Translations under genes and position numbers: made by a program
Shown here: in pieces, positions 21,300 to 34,639 of the stretch
Numbering within the stretch: the first letter of the stretch is position 1
Layout of the letters: the number at the start of each line of letters is the position of its first letter
Source: Datnioides undecimradiatus
Taxonomy: Eukaryota > Chordata > Actinopteri > Lobotiformes > Datnioididae
DNA: 64,000 nucleotides
Assembly (NCBI GenBank): GCA_008933995.1
Contig: WARS01001600.1
Span: forward strand, 868,001 to 932,000
Direction of reading: 5' to 3'
Notes under the pieces: model-generated
What the model was told of the DNA's origin: nothing
What the model saw: only the letters and a program-made list of their open reading frames with translations
The model's database searches: none

Positions 21300-21349
21300 G
21301 GGTTTGAACCCAGACTCAGATGGACAGGTTTACTGGCCACTGAGTGCCA
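21300..21349 (-). repeat. Pol III A-box/B-box pair (possible SINE head)
   Basis: On the minus strand a near-consensus A box TGGCACTCAGTGG (21337-21349) is followed after 26 bases by a perfect B box GGTTCAAACCC (21300-21310). The spacing is tRNA-like, but I cannot fold acceptor or anticodon arms, so a tRNA-derived SINE remnant is more likely than a tRNA gene. Confidence 0.35.
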
Positions 21350-23200
21350 TTACTGATAAAGGTCTACGTGTTCGCAGGGTCTGTCTGCTGCAGCTTCGCT
21401 CCTCTGAAACACACCCTTAAGTTTGCCAGTGTTACAGTCGTCCCTCTGGACTTGGCTGGGACCAAAAACCTGCCACAACATATTACATTCACGGCTGTGA
21501 CACTTCCTGTTTGGAGCCCAGCGTCTGGAACGCCACACTGCTGTCATATGGGAATAACGTCAACTCGACAGTTTTAACACTTTTTGAGTCTTTGCACGTT
21601 CGGGCTCATTAGAAGCTGTTAAGATAGATTCTGACTCAGCTGACGTGAAGGACTTGAGCTGCCTTTTGTCAGCGTTTTAATGCACGTGGGATTTGTTACT
21701 CAACACATTTTATTAAACTACTATTTACACAGAAGCAGTGACATTCAAGCACAGAGAGGCGCGTCTTGTCCCCAGCTTGACATTTATCACAGGGGACATT
21801 TGTAATAAAGACAGGGACCTTTATCTCATGACTGTTATTTATGCAAATCTACGATCTAAATAAGCTTTGACATGATTTCAAACAAACAAAATCATTTTTA
21901 TGTCCTCAGGGACTGTTGAATGTGAACCGCTGCCATTAGTTTTCAGCAGGTCTTATAGGAAATGGAAATGTGCTGTACATGCTGAAATGCTCTAATTACA
22001 CCAATAATGGGTGCAGCTTATTGTCGGTAACATAAGCGGATGGTAGCCACGCCCGTATGTTCGCAGCATGACTTTACATTAAAACTGTTTTAGGAAGTTG
22101 TGATACAGTTCCTGCTGTTCCTGAACGCAGCATGCAGCATATGCAAGCAACTGTTGCATGGACCTCAAACTTGAGTTGAGAGCAAACATAAAACTCTGTG
22201 TTGTGTCAAACGCGGGCTCCATGTCAAAGATCAGTATGTTTGTCGTTTCCTTCGGTATTTACCGGACTGAGTAACTTGAATTCGTGGCCGGGGTCAGACC
22301 GTCAATGGCGAGCTGTACTGCGTCAGTCTGATGCGCCTGAGGGAGGGAACTCAGCACAAACCACCTGAACTGTGGCACAACAGCACTCTGGTGCTCCATC
22401 GTGGCAGCGCTGTGGCACAGCACAGTCGTTGCTCCCCACCTGCTCTGCTTGCTGGATCCGGTTCCCTGTGACTTGATGAAATTCGAGCTGCAGCGCTGCT
22501 ATTTTGCCGCAAAAGGGGACATTCAGTGCAAGTCGCAGATGCTCGTACAAGCGTACATAACGAGGCTTCTGGGGAATGTTACAGGTGCGGCGCTGTAGTT
22601 TTTTGATTCAACACATTTGCCTGAAGCTTTTAATTATGATACAAATGCATACAGAAAGAGAAATATTACTTCAAGATAATACTTCACATCTTCATTAAAG
22701 TACCACGAGAGCTCAAACCAAGCTGATATATTTGCAAGTGCTTGGCCCAGAGGCAGCGTGAAGGTGCTTTTTCCCTTTTAAACTTGCGGACAGCAACAAC
22801 CAGACCAGAAAATCAATCCAGGAAACAAACGGACCAATTGCACATTCCCTTAAAGCCATGAGTCATTTTGAGCAAAGAGCCTGCTTGTTGTAATTCCAAC
22901 TAAACCCTTTTGCAGCTGATTTCCCACTTTAGTCGCTCCTCTCAGGCTGCACCTGCGATTGATTGAGATCAACGCTCACATTCGGTGTTTATGGGTAATT
23001 TTTCAAAGCTTTTGTTTCGGTTTATCCCCTCCTGCACCTTCTCTGGGATGGTGAGCGATGACGAATTGCCCCTTTAATTGCTGGTTAAACTCGGCATGAG
23101 CCTAGCGGTTGCTAAGTGCCCGGAGAGAGACAGGAAGCAGCATTAAGACTTGGTCTGTCTGCAGCATCCATCTGTGACATGGATGGTTAGAGAGTGGGTT

Positions 23201-23301
23201 AGAGAGGGAGGGAGGGGGGGAGGGAGAGAGAGAGAGAGAAAGGGGCGTCTGGAAGTACAGCCAGAATGACTCATAGGTCAGATTTGTGTGAGTGAATGAG
23301 A

Positions 23302-23336
<35 letters not shown>

Positions 23337-23345
23337 TGTGTGTGT
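23201..23345. repeat. (GGGA)n/(GA)n and (GT)n microsatellites
   Basis: A purine-rich tract at 23201-23240 and an interrupted GT tract at 23304-23345. Confidence 0.93.
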
Positions 23346-24164
23346 ACCTGTGTGTGCTCGTGAAATCACATCTCTGCTTTTGCACATTATGCAAAGTTGT
23401 TCCTCTGTGTTAATTTGTTTCTGAGGGAGAGCAGAAAGCATTCAGGTCCCTCCGCCCTCCACTCTGTGTCGTCAGTCCGTGAATCACCCACTGGCTGCAG
23501 TTTAACAGCACAGATTCTAAAAGTGCCTCAGAGTGATATTTCTCTTTGATGGAACATTTACTTTTGCCAGCACGTGTCCTTTCAGTCTGAGCCCGTCTCC
23601 CCTCGCTTCATTCACAGCCTTATTGCAAGCAATTTACACACGGAGCGGGTTAGCAGGCTTCACTGTAGCGCTTAGACATATTCCAGCAGGACGCGCAGCT
23701 ATTTAAAGGAGACCTTATGAAACAGTCTCTGCTATTACAAACCGCCCGATTACCCTGAATTACAGCTAGACGTCTGTATTTACATCAGTCTGGATGCAAA
23801 GTTTAAGACAGCATTCACAGGGTGAATTCGTCAAATCAGGATGCAGCTGTTTCCCTCGGGAGCTTATATACGGGACTCGGACTGACTGATAACTGTTGCA
23901 TGAGTAAAGAGGCATCTGTTGGCTGATTCTCCATCTCGACTTAAAAGGTGAAAATATGCAAATGCTGCCTTTGAAGTTTGTTTTCAAAGCGTGTCTAAGT
24001 AGAACTAACTAAAGTCCACAGTCACTCTCGTGGCTCTGTGAAGCTGAGCGGTGACACGTCGCTGCTTTTAGATAAACGTTAACAAGCTTAAATACTCACG
24101 GCGTGCAGATATCCAGCAGGTGCACTTGTCATGTTAGATGTCTTAGTTTGGGATGCTAACCTTT

Positions 24165-24235
24165 ACTAATTATCACCAAACATGTAACACAGCTGAGGCT
24201 GATGAATGTCATTAGTTTTGCAGGTAATTGGCGAT
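24165..24235 (+). repeat. Dispersed fish repeat, family A, short fragment
   Basis: The words AGCTGAGGCTGATGAATGTC and TTAGTTTTGCAGGTAATTGG match a repeat I recognise as very common in percomorph introns, in the same order as in the longer copies at 34640 and 45325. I cannot give its formal family name from sequence alone. Confidence 0.5.
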
Positions 24236-24915
24236 GAACTGACCGGCCTGCTCTCCATGCGAAAGTGATGATGTGTGACGGCTCCAGGGAGCTGAGGGAG
24301 CATCACAGAGGATGTCTGAGCTCTGACGCACGTCACGGCTGGGCGACTGCCTTGTCAGTTAGCTGTATTTGCAGCTTGACAGAGCAAACAGGACCTGCAC
24401 ACACAGAAATACTGACACGCAGCGCACACTCATCCTTTGCAGCCAAAAACCAGGCTGCTAATCTGGGAGAGCTGCAAAGACCTGACCACTTGAGACTGTC
24501 TTTCAATAAGAGGGGTCGACATATCCGGGTCAATTCAGTCCAAATGAGAGCGAGCCACACTGAACAAATGATTGAATGTCATACACAGATTTAAAATGGA
24601 CACATATTAAATCAATGCTGCCTGCTGTTATGACCTCAGAGTGGGTTATTAAACTCCCTTCTCTCTGTCAGTTTCTATACTATTTCTCCTCAGGACATTT
24701 GGACCAGTGAGGAAATCATTTCGCTAACAAACCGCTCCCGGCAGGCCAACCAATCAGCTCTCTCACGGCTGTCACAGTCCGCACGCACATCCGATTCTTC
24801 CTCTCTCTTGTCACACCTCTGACGGCCGCAGGGTCCGAGCAATTGAAATCCTCTGCTGACATCTCTCTTCATTAGCTGTTTCATCTCTTTATTTTCAGGA
24901 CTGCCAGAACACACA

Positions 24916-24916
<1 letters not shown>

Positions 24917-24952
<36 letters not shown>
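24917..24952. repeat. (AC)18 microsatellite
   Basis: Perfect dinucleotide tract in intergenic DNA. Confidence 0.95.
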
Positions 24953-24954
<2 letters not shown>

Positions 24955-25174
24955 ACAGTTTTGCTGGAAGTATTTCACTGAGGAGTGTCGGAGCAACTGG
25001 ATCACACACTGAGGTGTGTTGACAGAGGTTCATTGTGAATTCGATCAGCTCCCCTGGCGCCGGAGAATGTGAAGTGAGACCCTGTACTTTTTGTGTCATG
25101 TCACGTTGATGCCCACACATGGAGAAAAATGACTGCAATTATACTGAGTCACTGGAGAGAGAGGGGCCGAGAGC

Positions 25175-25176
<2 letters not shown>

Positions 25177-25210
<34 letters not shown>

Positions 25211-25227
25211 TGTGTGTGTCTGTGTGT
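25177..25227. repeat. (TG)n microsatellite
   Basis: About 25 units with CTG interruptions near the end. Confidence 0.95.
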
Positions 25228-25464
25228 TCTGTGTGCTATAGGAGCAGGCTCTACTGAAAGCATTAGGCTGTTAAAAACACACACAAACACACACCAGCTG
25301 ATCTCACGTGTCATCTCCAGGCTGCCTTTTGCTCTCCACAAACAATGAATTCCACTTTGCTCAGGTGCACAGCTGGTATCCATGGAGACCAACGATGGTG
25401 CTTGTCTGGATGAACGCCCTGTGACGTGTGGTTGGATCGGCAGCGAGACTCATGGGAGGCACAA

Positions 25465-25465
<1 letters not shown>

Positions 25466-25501
<36 letters not shown>
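25466..25501. repeat. (AC)n microsatellite
   Basis: About 18 units, intergenic. Confidence 0.95.
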
Positions 25502-25503
<2 letters not shown>

Positions 25504-28073
25504 AACATGTTATGAGATGTCTTCACACTCCTCAGAGCGATTTCAGGTGTTTCACTGGGGGAAACTCACAAATGTGTTGCTTGTGAGCACAACATTGTGC
25601 TATCAAATCAGACGTTTTACTTAAAATAAAGGATATAAAGTGTCACTTACAGCTCCTCTGACAACATCTGTTCCTCCTCAGCTGACACTTCAGACCCCTT
25701 CAAGTCTTCACCTTCGACCAACGGCAGCAGAGAAGCTTCTCCAGCTCCCCTGACTCACGCAGCTTCTTATACAATCTACCTCACACAGCCTGCCCTTCAG
25801 CTGACACCTCCCCTGTGCCAGTTTGTGCACTTGACCCGAATCTTCAGTTTCCTCCAGCTTCCACTTCAACGTCACTCAGTATTTGTGCTTTGACTGACTC
25901 CTCACCGGCAGCTTCAGTAGCTTCAACGTGTCAAAAATGCTTAAGGTGAGAGTTTTTAGCAACGAGCTCAACATTACACACGGTTTTTAGGTTTTATTTG
26001 TGTTTCAGCCGTCTACGGCACCGTCAGCATGTAGTAGCAAACAGAATAATTAATTACTGATCCACAGAACTGGCTCTCCTTCCATCTCTACATGCACTGT
26101 AGTCCAGCTGACAGTAAACCGGCTCCTACTCAGAGTAAAAATGCTTGTTTTGCTTTGTCTTTATTGTCTTTTTAAAGCAGAGGAAGAGCATCAAGCACGG
26201 ACGCGTGGGCCACTTCCTTGTTTCTGACTCACATTTGAAAATAACTTTTGTCCAGACTTCAGTCGGTCACAGCTCACGGTTGTGGACATTTACACTGTGG
26301 GTGTGTTGAAACACCTCGGTTCCAGTTACTGATTCATTTCACAAGGTTGGCTTTTGAATATGAATATGGGCTGATGCCTGAATATTTGTGATCAGAGATG
26401 AACATGCATGAAACTGGCTTACATGTCCGGCCACGGTGCAACGTCAGCATCCATCTGAAGTCATTTCTGACCATGTCTGACCATTCTGTCGCTCCTCTTA
26501 TCGCTCTTCAGCTCTTTGTTCCATCATTCAAATAAAAATATTGATTTGAGCAGCTTTAAAGAACAAGATTTTCAGAAAGTCAAAGCAAAAAAAGTAAAAA
26601 TAAAGCTGATTACAATAAACTAATAAACTATAAAATGCTCAGTAACATGCTTCAGCGTCCAACAGTGTTACGTACGACAGTGTGCGCAGTGTGAAATCAG
26701 CTGTTTCCACACAAAGGGCAGGTGCTGAAAGTGTCCGGTTACAGAAGCAGCTTCATATTAAAACTGCTCCGAACTGCTATCGTTGCTATTCTGTGCATGT
26801 GGACCGGGCGTCTCATAAGATGTCTGTCAAATGTAGTAAGTCACTGACATAAAAACCCTGCGGGGCGGCTTCGTTGCCTCCACAGCCTATTATGTTGACA
26901 CTGGAGGCATTGTACAGTAGCTATATAACAGTTATTGACAAGCAGTGGCCTCGACACCTCCTGATGCTTTATCCAAAGGATGCTCCTCCCTGTGCATGTC
27001 ACCGAGGAAGGAAAGAGAGGCTCAAACAGAGAAGTATCCCAGCTCGTTGTGATAAAGGACGAAGGTTGTAACTGATGTGGTGACACATCCCTGCTTACTG
27101 TGTGTGTGTGTAAGTGTGTGTGTTTGGTGGATGGGGGCAAATTATCCGTTGACACACTCCTAAAACTTTAGATTTGTTTGCACTGAGTGAAACAGTGAAG
27201 TCATGTTGTGATAGAGGAGGGTGACGGTAGCGCTGCTTGTTCTCATTAAGGGTGGAGCATTACTGAATTCAGCTGGGGCTCCAGGCGTCTGGGTGAAGAA
27301 GTTTTAGTTGGCGCTGAGCTGTTCAGGGAACGAATCGGAGGCTTTGGAGGACCGGCGTCCGTTTGGTGGGCAGAGGTCGCTGCAGTCAGTAAACTCCTGA
27401 GGGACGCGGAGGTGGAGGAGGATTCGATCGGTCCTCAGAAACAGAAAATCGTCAGTCTGCTGCGGTCACCACGGCCGCAGGAGTCTGGAAACAATGAGAT
27501 TTTACAGGGGAGGCTCTTTTGCATAGGACAGGCTGCATTTACTGCTGAAATCCATCCATCGCCTGTGCACTTACAGCATTAAAGCCTCTCTTCATCCAGA
27601 ACCTTTCATCTTTAAAACACTTACCCATAGTGCACTTCAGAGGATCCGTTTACAGGATCGGTTCATCCATAGAAAATGTTTTTTTGTCATAGTCCTGGTG
27701 GCATCAAACATGCTGACCGTGCCCCCTCTGAGGCTTCTTCCACCACCTCAGTGTAATAGCAGTAGATGGAGTTTGGTTTATGGTGCTCTGCGTGGAAAAT
27801 GGAATTCCAAGAACTGAAAAGCATTAATTCTTTTAAAAACCCAGATCCTGTTTACTCTGCATCATCCGCAGACCTCTGTGGGATTTGGCATTTTCAATAG
27901 CAGCATTTCTTCTGTATGAGAATGTTTGAAAGAGTGTTTTCAGAGACCGGGCTGAGGGGAAAAGGAGGGATTTGCACTTTAACCTGCACAAACGCCTGCT
28001 TACGCTCACCCTGCCGTCTCACTGTTGGAATCCGATCTATCTGCTGCAGCCAGCAGCGCTGCAGTTGGCTTGA

Positions 28074-28140
28074 TTGGCTGATTGATTCCCTTTATTTCAC
28101 CGAAGGGAAATTAGTTTTCCGTGCAGTCACAAAATTAAAC
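28074..28140. mobile_element. Possible LINE 3'-tail fragment
   Basis: CCTTTATTTCACCGAAGGGA followed by AATTAGTTTTCCGTGCAGTC resembles the common teleost LINE end TTTATTGATCCCNNGGGGAA. It is short and diverged, and is called from memory of the pattern only. Confidence 0.3.
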
Positions 28141-30956
28141 AGATAGAGTGAAAACACGCACAGTAATCACAGCCAGAGACGACGTCGCAGAGGTGAGCCG
28201 CACTGTTCGGCAGAGGGTCATGTGACACCCCGCTCACCTGTTTTGCCGTTCGGAGGACTTGTTGCTCCTTCTCAGCTTTTTCACTTCAGCTGAACGAATG
28301 TGTGCTCCGGAGGCAGGAAGATATAAACTGAAACTACGCTCCCATGCAAGTCATCGTTTTGTGACATCCGCCTCTAATGATTATTGCTCTGCTTTGTCCC
28401 TTTGTCTGTAATTACCCCGTGTGGGTGAGTCATAATTCACTGCTGACATTATATACTGCATCTGCTTCTCTCTCCCTGAGCTACACAGACACGCTCAGCA
28501 GATCAAACTAAGGCTGATAAAGGAAAAAAAAGCCTTTAATTAAACAAACTCATCTAACACAGACTCTGATTTCTGCTCTCCCCTCCAGACTCCCTCTGAC
28601 CTCCGCCCTCCTCTCAGACAGACAGTTGTCATTCAGGTCGTTTGTGTTGTTGTGCCTCCGCCGTGCGGGCAGCGCGGAGGATGGCGGTGCTGAGGCTGAT
28701 CAATTTCCTGTCCAGACAGATGAAAGCAGCCATTTAGAGAAATCTGCTGGAGATGTGTCCGGCTGCACGGAGACTGATGGTGCACCGAGGCAGCAGCCTG
28801 CACGAACCGCTGCATGTATACAAGAGTTTGAGCTTAGACATTTATTACAGTATATCAGATCATTATATCATGCAACAATTATTACTATTAACCTTTTAGT
28901 GCATGTAATATGACGTAACATATGACGAATGATGAAGCCAGGAACAGCAGACACGTTAGAGAGTCAGTTACAAAGCGTGGTATCATCGCTTGCTGTGTCG
29001 TAGTATGATAATGTGATAATTCTGTGTAGTGTGAGCTCACATCGGCCTTCTTTCCCTTTTTTGTTTTTGATAAGTTTCCAGTTTTGTTTCGTGACTGGAT
29101 CACCACCCGCGTTCTCGACCCTGATCCTGGCTTTTATAGTGATTTTTTTTTAAATATCATTATCTTGTTAAGTTGTCAAACGCGTTACTGGAGCAAAAAG
29201 GTCCCTAATTAGCAGCTTAGGACAAACAAACCAGTGATCCTGTTGGTAAAAAGAGCTTTTTTCCATTTTCCTCCTCATGAGGATTATGATTTTAACAGAC
29301 GCTGCTTTAGGTCTGAAGATTTTAATGAACGTATCAGGCTCAGGGTTCATAATGCCTCTGAAATAGTACCGGTGAAGAAGTAGGAGGTTTAACGAAGGGG
29401 CTGAATGGACATGGACACGACGCAGCTCCTTCGTTGTGTTCTCCTCCTCGCAGGTTGATGTATCTCTGGTTCGATTTAATCCGAGTCGACAGTTCAGCTG
29501 AATTCATCTGTGTGTGGCAGCAGTTCAATGAGAGGGCGGCTCGTACTCTTGCTCCTTAATGTTCCACGTCTCTGGCTTTGTGCAGTCTTCACTTCCTCCC
29601 TCACTCCCTCAGCCTGACTCTCTCCATCTCTCTCTGCTTTGTTCCGTCAGCCCCACACCTCTGCGCAGCCCTTGTTCATTAGTATAAATAACAGCTCTGC
29701 AGATCCATCCAGGCTCATAAACACCAGGTTTGCCACTGCACACGCTGTTGTTATGCAGTTAGTCCCCCAACAGCCAGTTGCTACATCAGCAGCTCACTGT
29801 TGAGCGCTGCTACCTGCCTGGTGCTAATTAGGCAGATGTAATGTTACATGATCCTGGCGTTAATGAGAAGCGGTTACAGCCTACTGGTACAAATCGGTAG
29901 CAGAGTGATGGGATGCGTGTGTGTTTTACAGTGATGAAACATTTGACTGAACTGAACATCAGTTTGAATCAGACTGCAAACACAAAAAGTGTGCGTCTGT
30001 CTAGAAAAGTTCCTGATTAAGATGGACGCTTTCATCAGGTGCCTCGCTCCCTCCCTCTGTGTGGAACTGTAACCTTTAAGAACAGCGATGCTGTGATCAA
30101 TCACATAAATGCTGGGATCAGGAGCCAAATACAAGGATTTAGCCCACAATCACCCAACTGTTGACTCTGATTTATGTTGTCTGCCGTTGGTTCTAGAGGG
30201 AGTTTTACATCCTGGAAGTGCGCGCAAGCACCTGGAGGTGTGGAAGTTAAAAAAATGTGAGTGTTGACTGAGCAGAGAGGATTTAACTGAGAGATCCATG
30301 ACAACTGAGCAAACGCTCTAAGTCCAATTTGCTCAGTTGTCACGGATCTGCTGGGTTCACTGGAAGTACTGAAGCCTGAAGCATTTCAGCTCTGACTGTC
30401 CGTCACACAGACAGCTGCCTGTGAAAACTTTTAAAGTACTGACCACCTGATGATTTCATCTCAAAATGTAATAACTCTTTTGCTAAACTTGTTGGCAGCC
30501 GCGGAACATAACTTTGGCTAATAAAATGCTAATCACCCTCTGATTATGTGCATCACTCAAGGTGTCGCCACATTAGCAGCCGTTATTAGATTCTCAGCCC
30601 TTAGAATGTAACTTAAGCTTATAATTAGTCGCAGTTAATACACAATTAGTCCTTATTGTGCACCAGATATGAATGCAGATGATGTGCAATTTAGAAACTG
30701 ATTGCCAGAACTGTTGCGACCTTGCAGAGGTATCAGAGGCATTTAATTCGTCCGCAGGGGGAATCATTCAGCCATCAGCACGTCTGGTACGGGCTGTGCA
30801 CACCGCAGTGAAGTGCTCATGACTGCGGCTCTTGATGTCGCCGCGCGCACAGCTCGGGATCCACTGATCTCCTTCAGATCAGCTGTGCTTATCAGCGGCA
30901 GCAACAGCGCGCAGCTTTCATGCAGATAATGACGGAGGCGCCTGCATTGGTGTATG

Positions 30957-30970
30957 GTTGTCATGGTAAC
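30957..30970. promoter_or_regulatory. RFX X-box motif
   Basis: GTTGTCATGGTAAC matches the RFX consensus GTTNCCATGGNAAC at all but one constrained base. Confidence 0.5.
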
Positions 30971-31811
30971 GGGCATATAGGGGCCAGGTCTTTTGAGTGC
31001 GTAATTAACCAGGTGTGTTTAAACAGCCCCGTCCTGTGTCGTCTGCTGCCGTTAAAGAGAGTTGTGGTGCGCAGCTCCAAGCTCGAGTCCAGGGAGAAAT
31101 AAATGGACATTTCGCCTTCGTGCACTTTGACAGTGAACTATGATAGCGCTCATTAGTAGTGATCCAGGCACAAACTGGCAGGAAAGAACAACACCTCCCA
31201 CTGACTTAATGAAGCTCCGCGCACAGCGCGAACAAAGCCGCGACCAAGTATTTTCAGACCCGGGTAAGACTCGCTGCGCCTGGCTTCATGTCACACGTGT
31301 GGCCATGTCCACACACCCCCAGAGATCCACATTAGTCAGACTCCTTTAGAAAAGGGACAGCTCATGCAGTGGGTGACATGATATTTCAAGGGAGACATCA
31401 CACATCCCCGGCGCTTTTAAGGAGAGCGTGTTGTGACAAAGTGAAAAGAAATGACAGAAATGGAAAATGTGATGAAAGGTGTACTGATCCGGAAAACATT
31501 GCCATTATACGTGTTTATGCTCATCACTGACTGAATGATGGGGAACATTTAATAAAAAGCCATAAATCAGGCAGGACTCACAGCCAGCACAGTATGTCAG
31601 TCTGCGGCATCACACTGATTTTCCAGTAAAACAAATTACAGAAATGATTATTTCTACATTTCATTCTGTAGATTCGTGCAAAATGATCGCGGGGATTCAT
31701 TGTCGTTTGTCTCAGTATTTTGGAGGCTCTCCTCCTCCTACTCCTTCTTCTTGTCTTGTAGCTGTGATCTCTCCGGACCGGCTGCACAGATGCAAATTAG
31801 CCTTTGGCTTA

Positions 31812-31827
31812 CGTTTCCATGGAAACG
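31812..31827. promoter_or_regulatory. Perfect palindromic RFX X-box
   Basis: CGTTTCCATGGAAACG is a perfect 16-bp palindrome containing GTTTCCATGGAAAC, an exact match to the full X-box consensus. RFX factors bind such sites in ciliary, neuronal and endocrine genes. Confidence 0.6.
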
Positions 31828-33080
31828 CTCATTAGGTAAAAGGTTGGCTCTTGACGGCTGTTTGTATACAGCAAAGCGAGGCTATCCACACTCTGAAAGC
31901 AACACATTTCATTTGCGGACAGGCAAACGGTCGAGCCCATTTGTTTTCTCTGTTGTTTGTGTCGACAGGTGTGCAGGCGCATTTTTTCGACGAGGGGCTG
32001 TTGATGGAAAAAGGCAGAATCATGCAGTTTGTTCAAAGAGGTGGTGGTTTGCACACAGGCCAATAAGAAGTGCGCGGCTGGCGCTGAATGACGAGGCAAA
32101 CACCTGTTGTTTTGATCCACAATCATTCATTCAGTCAAGGTTGAGCGTCTCAGCACAACGCGACTCCTGCAGACGCCTGCGATTGTCCGAGAGAGGTATT
32201 TCAATGCGCTCAGAAGAATGACACGTTAAACAAACAGAGTATAATGAGCAGCTCGCTAAGATTAGACTCTAATAGTCTCTGAGAAGATCAAAAGGTCAGA
32301 GTCGAAATGAGCGCTGCAGCGAAAGTTGTGCTACTTGTAATAAGCTCATCAGCAGCGCCCCGTATCTCTGAGCACATTTCCATCAGTGCAGCACTTCTGC
32401 CTGCAAAGGCCACGTTATTACTTTGCCAAAGAGGCCGCGAGCTGCGCTGTGTACAGGAAATAGGATTATGGTGACATAGTGAAATATCCAACAGCTGGAG
32501 ACTGATGGAGCTCAGATGAGGAGTGTCAGCTCATGAGACCTTTCCTGCGGAACGCCCACAGAATTAAAACGATCTTAGACACATAATATGAATTTAAGAC
32601 ATGTAATCCCTCATGTAACTGCACTCAAACATAATTAGTGCATCGTTAAGCTGTCTAGAGACTTTCAGACAGGCCGACTGTATTTTGATCAAGTGACTTC
32701 TTGCAGATTGTTCCTTAATAATAACTGTCAGCCGGGCTCAGAGCCCGAGTGACGCAGACCTGCTCCGTTGCCGCAATCACTTTGATGTCATATTATACTT
32801 TTGCTCGGTCTGCATGGCCCAGAAAAGCTCTGGCGATCCATCCCAGCTAATGCACGCGTGCATGTCAGCTGAGAACCTGCTGGCTTTTATCAGGAGGACT
32901 GATTCCAGCTCCTCATACCGCTCAAAAGCTGATGGTGGAGTGTTTTACTAGGTCGAAATTCACTGCAAATTAGCATATTTCATGCATTAATGTGGATACA
33001 CAGAGTAATTATTATTCGTCTTAATTACACTGGGACTTGGCACCATGTAAGAGTGAACTCTTTGGACGTGTAGTAATTGT

Positions 33081-34639
33081 TTTTGCCACTATGGGGCAGT
33101 AAAACAAGCCGCAAACACAACATTGACACGTTACAACGTGATGAAGTCGTTGTTGAATAGTTGAACAGGTTATACAGCTTCGCAGAGCTGGTGAGGAGGG
33201 CTGCAGAGTCAGGTGATAATGACTCAGTTTGGCTTTTTCACTTTAACATTGAACATAGTCATGTGACCTTTTGCTAATGTAAAAAAAAATGAATAAGTGC
33301 AGCTTTAAATTTGCCATGTCAGTTCCTAAAATTACAGGCATTAAGTGTCTCCAACAAATATTAAGCGGTGGCATTATGAATGCAAACATGACTCATGCTT
33401 CTACTAATTATACGCTTTTGAAAAATGATTGAAATAACTTCCTCCCGCCAACCTGTGAAATGTGTGGAGATCAATTATACAAACCCGCCTCTGATGACGT
33501 CCAAACATAATGAAAAGAGGTTTAATGAGAGACTCAAGGCAGGGGGTAAGAATGGAAACAGGGACAGAGATGGTGGGTTCGACGTGACTCACTTCCAGAC
33601 TCATTAATGGTGTGTATGCGTGAGGCCTGAGGCAGGACACAGGCCCCACCATGGAGTCCCACAGGGGGACACTAATTACAAACATCCTGCTCCTCTGTGC
33701 AGGAGAGACTCTGTGCATCACATCTGCTTCTTATTCTCACCCTGCTCACTCGTTCTTTCTCCTGAGAAAAACTCCCTCCCTGTAAGTCCCACTATCTCTC
33801 TCTCAGACGTCCACGCACGCACACACAGCTGCTCTCGCGCCATAAAAGAGGACAAGGCAGCGTGCACACATTCTCCTGCTGGTCGCGAGAGACGCAGCAG
33901 TGCCCCCCCCCCCAGCTTCCTTGTTGATAATAAATGAACGGTTCGCTGTGTGTTTGTTGTGCATGAATTATTCAGCGCGGTGTTTATGTTTTGTAGGAAA
34001 TAAGGCTGCGAATGCTTCAACAAGTCTGTGTCAAGCTGCCCGGATGACAGAGAGACGGAGATGGAGGGAGCATTAATGCATCTGTTTCCCTCTTTAGCTC
34101 CTTTTCCCCCCCACATCAATTCACGCTTATATGATCTCTCTGTGGGCACAAAGAAGATCATTTACAGTCATTAATGTCGCCGGGATGTATTTGTCATCTG
34201 GGAACTTTTATTGAACATTTCCACTCAGAGTGCATATAACAGTATTCATTTTTTACACCAATCAACTGAAAAAGATCCTTTAATATCAAATGAAACCAGA
34301 TTAAAACAAAAGTAATCAATCAATATTCAGAGCAAAATAGATTTTTAAACCGGCATTCACCTCTTTTATCCGTCACAGGTGCAGCCAGTTGACTGCCGTG
34401 TAACCACGCCTGTGTTTGGAAGAACTTTGTTAAAGCTGGTGTTGTGGCAAAACCACCAGCATGAAGACAGCCCTGCAAAAAGGTAACTGAGAGACACAAC
34501 TCACTGCATGGGAACAATTACAATTAAAGCTCAATGACGTTAATGTTTGGAGTATAATTAAATCCAGAGTGGACACAGCTGTGCATCTGCTTAGTCGATG
34601 CAGGCTTAAAGAAGTAATGCAGCTGTGAGGCTGCTCTTC
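33081..34639. other. Intergenic DNA
   Basis: No gene is supported. It has a short C tract (33903-33911) and two open frames of 105 and 147 codons on opposite strands, without recognisable domains. Confidence 0.5.

Larger units (their letters stand above)
19581..24160. other. Intergenic DNA
   Basis: No gene is supported. A possible tRNA-derived SINE head is at 21300-21349. A G/A-rich run (23201-23240) and a GT microsatellite (23304-23345) are present. Open frames of 60-90 codons on both strands have no family signature. Confidence 0.5.
24236..30439. other. Intergenic DNA
   Basis: No gene is supported. There are microsatellites at 24917-24952, 25177-25227 and 25466-25501, and a possible LINE 3' tail at 28074-28140. 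A region around 28.5-28.9 kb has a 95-codon open frame without a recognisable product. Confidence 0.5.
30440..33080. promoter_or_regulatory. Candidate conserved non-coding (enhancer-like) block
   Basis: This AT-rich stretch is nearly free of microsatellites and packed with homeodomain cores (TAATTA, ATTAGC, CATTAATG), POU-like sites (ATTAGCAT at 32969-32976, ATGCAAATTAG near 31790) and two RFX X-boxes (30957-30970, 31813-31826). Such blocks are typical of developmental enhancers in gene deserts. Several long open frames on both strands (for example 31676-32221) lack domains and reflect stop-poor composition rather than genes. Conservation cannot be tested from one sequence. Confidence 0.3.

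Noticed and set aside
29461..29480. GGTTCGATTTA, resembling a tRNA B box
   Set aside because: No A box at a suitable distance and no cloverleaf can be drawn.
31676..32221. 181-codon plus-strand open frame in the desert, overlapped by open frames on the other strand
   Set aside because: It starts from GTG, has no domain or splice context, and several frames are open at once. This is better explained by composition in a possible enhancer block.
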